A stretch of 64,000 nt of DNA from NCBI RefSeq assembly GCF_002090135.1, contig NZ_BBRL01000005.1, forward strand, positions 1 through 64,000, in the 5' to 3' direction. Origin of the DNA: Demequina sp. NBRC 110055. Its GTDB lineage: Bacteria > Actinomycetota > Actinomycetes > Actinomycetales > Demequinaceae. A program made the position numbers and the translations under genes. The notes beneath the pieces were generated by a model. That model was not told the DNA's origin. It made no database searches and saw nothing but the letters and a program-made list of their open reading frames with translations. Shown in pieces: positions 61,566-64,000 of this stretch (positions are counted from its first letter, which is position 1; each line of letters begins with the position of its first letter).

Positions 61566-63011
61566 GTGGCGACACTCAGAGAGACGGCAGAGAAGTACGG
61601 ACCCCTGTCCGAGGCAGAGGCAGAGTGGCTCGCCTTGCTGACGGCCGAGTGGCAGATCATCGCGGACCTGTCGTTTGCGGACCTGGTGATGTGGCGCAAG
61701 GTCGACGACGGCTTCGTGGCGGTCGCCCAGTGCCGCCCGTCGACGGGACCCACCGTGCACCAGGACGACGTCGTGGGGACGATGGCGGCCGCGGGCCGTA
61801 TTGCCCACCTGCAGCGCGCGCTCGACGAGGGTGGGATCACCGCCTCGCGTGAGCCCCGCTGGGACGAGACGTATGCGGTGCGCGAAGATGCTCTCCCCAT
61901 CGTGATGGACGGACGCCCCGTGGGCGTCCTCACGCGCGAGGTGTCCCAGGCGGTGTCGCGCTCCTCGAGCCGCCTCGAACTGAATTACAAGGGTGCCGCG
62001 GACGATCTACTTCACATGATCACGCGCGGCGAGTTCCCCACACAGATGTCGGTGACCGGCTCGCGCCGCGGAGCGCCGCGCGTCGGCGATGGAGTCCTGC
62101 GCCTGGACGCCGCGGGCCACGTCACCTACGCAAGCCCCAACGCCTTGTCCTGCTTCCACCGCCTTGGCGTGACCGGATCGCTCATGAACAGGTCACTGCC
62201 GCGCGTGACGAGCGAGCTCGTGACCGACAAGGGCCACATCGACGAGACCCTCGCGATGGTCGTCATGGGGCGCGCCCCATGGCGTGCGGATGTCGAGGCC
62301 AACGGCGCCACGTTGTCCCTGCGTGCCATCCCGGTGACGGAGTACGGGGAGCGCATCGGCGCCGTGTTGCTGTGCCGCGATGTCTCGGAGCTCAGGCGCC
62401 GCGAGCGCGAGCTCATCACCAAGGACGCGACCATTCGCGAGATCCACCACCGCGTGAAGAACAACCTCCAGACGGTCGCGGCGCTGCTGCGCCTCCAGTC
62501 GCGGCGCGTGCAGGCGCCCGAGGCGAAGGAGGCGCTCGCGGAGGCGATGCGTCGCGTCTCCACGATTGCGCTGGTGCACGAGACGCTGTCGGGCACGCTC
62601 GACGAACTGGTGAATTTTGACGACCTGGCGGCGCGGTCGATGCGGATGGCGGCCGAGGTCGCATCGCCAGGTGTGCAGGTGAAACTGCTGCGCGAGGGCG
62701 ACTTCGGTTTGATCCCCGCGCAGTACGCCTCGTCGTTGGCGCTCGTGATGACCGAGCTGGTCACGAACGCGGTCGAGCACGGCTTCGAGGGACGCGAGCA
62801 CGGCATCATCATCGTGACAGCCGAGCGTACGGACGAGTCCCGTCTCCGGGTCGTCATCGCCGATGACGGTAAGGGCCTGAGCGCCGAGCCGTCTGGCCTG
62901 GGATCGCAGATTGTGCGCACCCTCGTCGAGAATGAGCTCGGTGGCGAAATCCAGTGGCGGCGTACTGACACCGGATCCGCCGTGGACCTCCACGTGCAGG
63001 TGGGCGAATAG
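61566..63011 (+). CDS. pdtaS: PdtaS-type cytosolic sensor histidine kinase
   Basis: A 481-residue soluble kinase. A GAF-like domain (about 1-150), a PAS domain (about 175-275, LRLDAAGHVTYASPNAL), then a HisKA_2 dimerisation helix with EIHHRVKNNLQ (His294/His295) and an HATPase with MTELVTNAVEHG and VIADDGKGL. In mycobacteria PdtaS phosphorylates the RNA-binding antiterminator PdtaR; no partner lies here. The GTG start rests on the TAGGCT element. It converges on whiB1, an arrangement also recalled from M. tuberculosis. Confidence 0.92.
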   Translation: MATLRETAEKYGPLSEAEAEWLALLTAEWQIIADLSFADLVMWRKVDDGFVAVAQCRPSTGPTVHQDDVVGTMAAAGRIAHLQRALDEGGITASREPRWDETYAVREDALPIVMDGRPVGVLTREVSQAVSRSSSRLELNYKGAADDLLHMITRGEFPTQMSVTGSRRGAPRVGDGVLRLDAAGHVTYASPNALSCFHRLGVTGSLMNRSLPRVTSELVTDKGHIDETLAMVVMGRAPWRADVEANGATLSLRAIPVTEYGERIGAVLLCRDVSELRRRERELITKDATIREIHHRVKNNLQTVAALLRLQSRRVQAPEAKEALAEAMRRVSTIALVHETLSGTLDELVNFDDLAARSMRMAAEVASPGVQVKLLREGDFGLIPAQYASSLALVMTELVTNAVEHGFEGREHGIIIVTAERTDESRLRVVIADDGKGLSAEPSGLGSQIVRTLVENELGGEIQWRRTDTGSAVDLHVQVGE

Positions 63012-63071
63012 CGCACCGCGCGTGGCCGGCGTCCGCCGGGGGCATGGACCCGGCGCTGCCGTGACACGACA

Positions 63072-63102
63072 ACGGCGCCGCAGCGGTGAGCTGCGGCGCC
63101 GT
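63072..63102. terminator. Bidirectional terminator between pdtaS and whiB1
   Basis: A perfect 13-bp stem (ACGGCGCCGCAGC and complement) with a GGTGA loop between the convergent genes. Confidence 0.8.
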
Positions 63103-63117
63103 GGAAGCGTGGTCGCG

Positions 63118-63372
63118 TTACTTCGCGGCGCGACGGGCGCGAGCGGCGCGGCGCTTCAGCGAGCGGCGCTCGTCCTCGGATAGGCCGCCCCAGACGCCCG
63201 AGTCCTGGTTGTGCTCCATCGCCCATTGCAGGCAGGTGTCGCGGACCTCACACGTGGTGCAGACGGCCTTGGCCTTTTCGATCTGCACGAGAGCGGGCCC
63301 GGTGTTGCCGACGGGGAAGAACAGTTCCGGGTCGTCGACGTCGAGGCATGCAGCGCGGTCGCGCCAGTCCAT
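63118..63372 (-). CDS. whiB1: WhiB1-type Fe-S transcriptional regulator
   Basis: An 84-residue WhiB protein. Cysteines 9, 38, 41 and 47 bind a 4Fe-4S cluster that reacts with nitric oxide, GVWGG is the turn, and the basic C-terminus (RRSLKRRAARARRAAK) contacts DNA. WhiB1 is essential in mycobacteria and binds the sigma factor. AGGAGG precedes the ATG. Its upstream 172-base spacer is AT-richer than the surroundings and must hold its promoter; I could not place it with confidence. Confidence 0.95.
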   Translation of the reverse strand: MDWRDRAACLDVDDPELFFPVGNTGPALVQIEKAKAVCTTCEVRDTCLQWAMEHNQDSGVWGGLSEDERRSLKRRAARARRAAK

Positions 63373-63531
63373 GTGGACCTCCTAGGGTTGTGGAGGCATG
63401 GCAAAGCCCGCCTAGGGTGAGGGGGTTCATGCCGCTGCCATCGCGAAATGTCACTGTTTCAAGTTTCCCATTGTTAACAACAGATGACAAGACCCTAATT
63501 TTGTGTGGTGGGTCACGTTCGACACGCTCGT

Positions 63532-63537
63532 TAGGGT
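63532..63537 (+). promoter_or_regulatory. Leaderless-type -10 element of the 63545 gene
   Basis: TAGGGT, 7 bases before the ATG at 63545. Confidence 0.5.
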
Positions 63538-63544
63538 GGGGGCC

Positions 63545-63925
63545 ATGACGCGTGAGAGCCCCTTGTCATCGGCGCCAACGCGCCCGGTCGCCGCGATCGT
63601 GATGGCCCTTGAAGCGGTCGCATTGGCCGCGGGCGCCGTCGCGTACGCGTGGCACGGGATCGCGGGCTCGGACGACCCCGCGCTGACCTGGTCGCTCGTC
63701 GTGATGCTCGCCGTCCTTGCGGTGCCCCTTGCTGCAGCCGCGGCGGCCGTGAGCAAGGGACGGCGATGGGGGCGGTCCTACGGGATCATGTGGCAGGTCC
63801 TGCAACTCGCGGCGGGCTGGTACCTGCTGGAGGTGTCAACCGCTGGGGCCGTCGCCACGATGGTGAGTGCCGTGGTTGCCGGCGCCGCGTTGATCCTCGA
63901 GACGCGCGCCGATCCCCAGATCTGA
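63545..63925 (+). CDS. Small membrane protein of unknown function
   Basis: A 126-residue protein with four hydrophobic helices: AAIVMALEAVALAAGAVAYA, the following SLVVMLAVLAVPLAAAAAA, a shorter one around MWQVLQLAAGWYLLEV and AVATMVSAVVAGAALIL. I do not recognise a family. The ATG is supported by the TAGGGT element. It is divergent from whiB1. The last 75 bases of the window hold no further gene that I can see. Confidence 0.72.
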   Translation: MTRESPLSSAPTRPVAAIVMALEAVALAAGAVAYAWHGIAGSDDPALTWSLVVMLAVLAVPLAAAAAAVSKGRRWGRSYGIMWQVLQLAAGWYLLEVSTAGAVATMVSAVVAGAALILETRADPQI

Positions 63926-64000
63926 CGGCAACTGCACCGCCGCCGCGCGCCGCGCCGCGATGACCGCGACCCTGCCGGGCACGGGCGGGTGGTCCACGAC

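Noticed and set aside
63429..63548. Possible 39-codon gene on the plus strand between whiB1 and the 63545 gene
   Set aside because: It overlaps the next gene's promoter and start, has no family resemblance and no good ribosome site.

Overview
High-GC DNA from an actinomycete (Actinomycetota). Supporting genes are a WhiB1-type Fe-S regulator, a PdtaS-type sensor kinase, AdnA/AdnB and UvrD2-type helicases, NudC, DUF3107, DUF3152, DUF2505, DUF5679, a DUF2342-type protease and a UPF0182 membrane protein. GTG starts are frequent and many genes look leaderless. SLH-domain surface proteins and a TagB/TagF-type wall-polymer locus point to the Micrococcales (Cellulomonas/Demequina-like). The sequence alone does not fix the genus. 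I see no CRISPR array, prophage or insertion sequence.

Layout. 1-8.3 kb is a surface region: an HNH/DUF222 gene of variable-region type, a secreted CAP-SLH protein, purU, a secreted SLH-SpoIID/LytB protein, then a CDP-alcohol phosphotransferase coupled to a TagB-like glycerophosphotransferase. 8.4-13 kb continues with a GNAT enzyme and a TagF-like enzyme flanked by two paralogous acyltransferase-3 membrane proteins. 13-16 kb is a one-carbon operon, glyA-folD-exonuclease III, behind a promoter and a ZTP (pfl) riboswitch; purU at 3.4-4.3 kb acts on the same folate pool. 16-25.7 kb holds a divergent galactokinase, Mrp, DUF1003 and MgtE_N/CBS genes, a PLP decarboxylase divergent from a MocR regulator with clear operator repeats, and an LLM flavin enzyme. 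25.8-30.6 kb holds aminopeptidase P, a PHP phosphoesterase, a DEAD-box RNA helicase and a TetR regulator. 30.8-40 kb is a carbohydrate unit: GH3 beta-glucosidase, a complete Opp/Dpp-type ABC importer (binding lipoprotein, two ATPases, two permeases), gluconokinase and an unknown protein. 40-64 kb is a conserved actinobacterial block: DUF3107, DUF3152, adnA-adnB, a phosphotransferase, nudC-uvrD2, a ThiF/RRE-like gene, DUF5679, DUF2342 protease, PDZ-Lon-like protease, UPF0182, initiator tRNA, an APC permease, DUF2505 with two fluC/crcB genes, pdtaS, whiB1 and a small membrane protein. From memory, much of this order matches the Rv3193c-Rv3220c region of Mycobacterium tuberculosis.

The most unusual signal is a short word rather than a gene. 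GGCCGATGCCGTGG occurs eight times exactly, and its 9-base core GGCCGATGC at least 27 times on both strands. Intergenic copies lie at gene 3' ends, and two pairs form perfect inverted repeats, one of them a 50-bp palindrome. This resembles the arrangement of DNA-uptake sequences in Neisseria and Haemophilus, though no function is shown here. Other points of note are a -10 element 6-8 bases before the start codon of eleven genes, and several enzymes with altered signature residues (galactokinase, CDP-alcohol phosphotransferase, DUF3152, AdnA, NudC, UvrD2).
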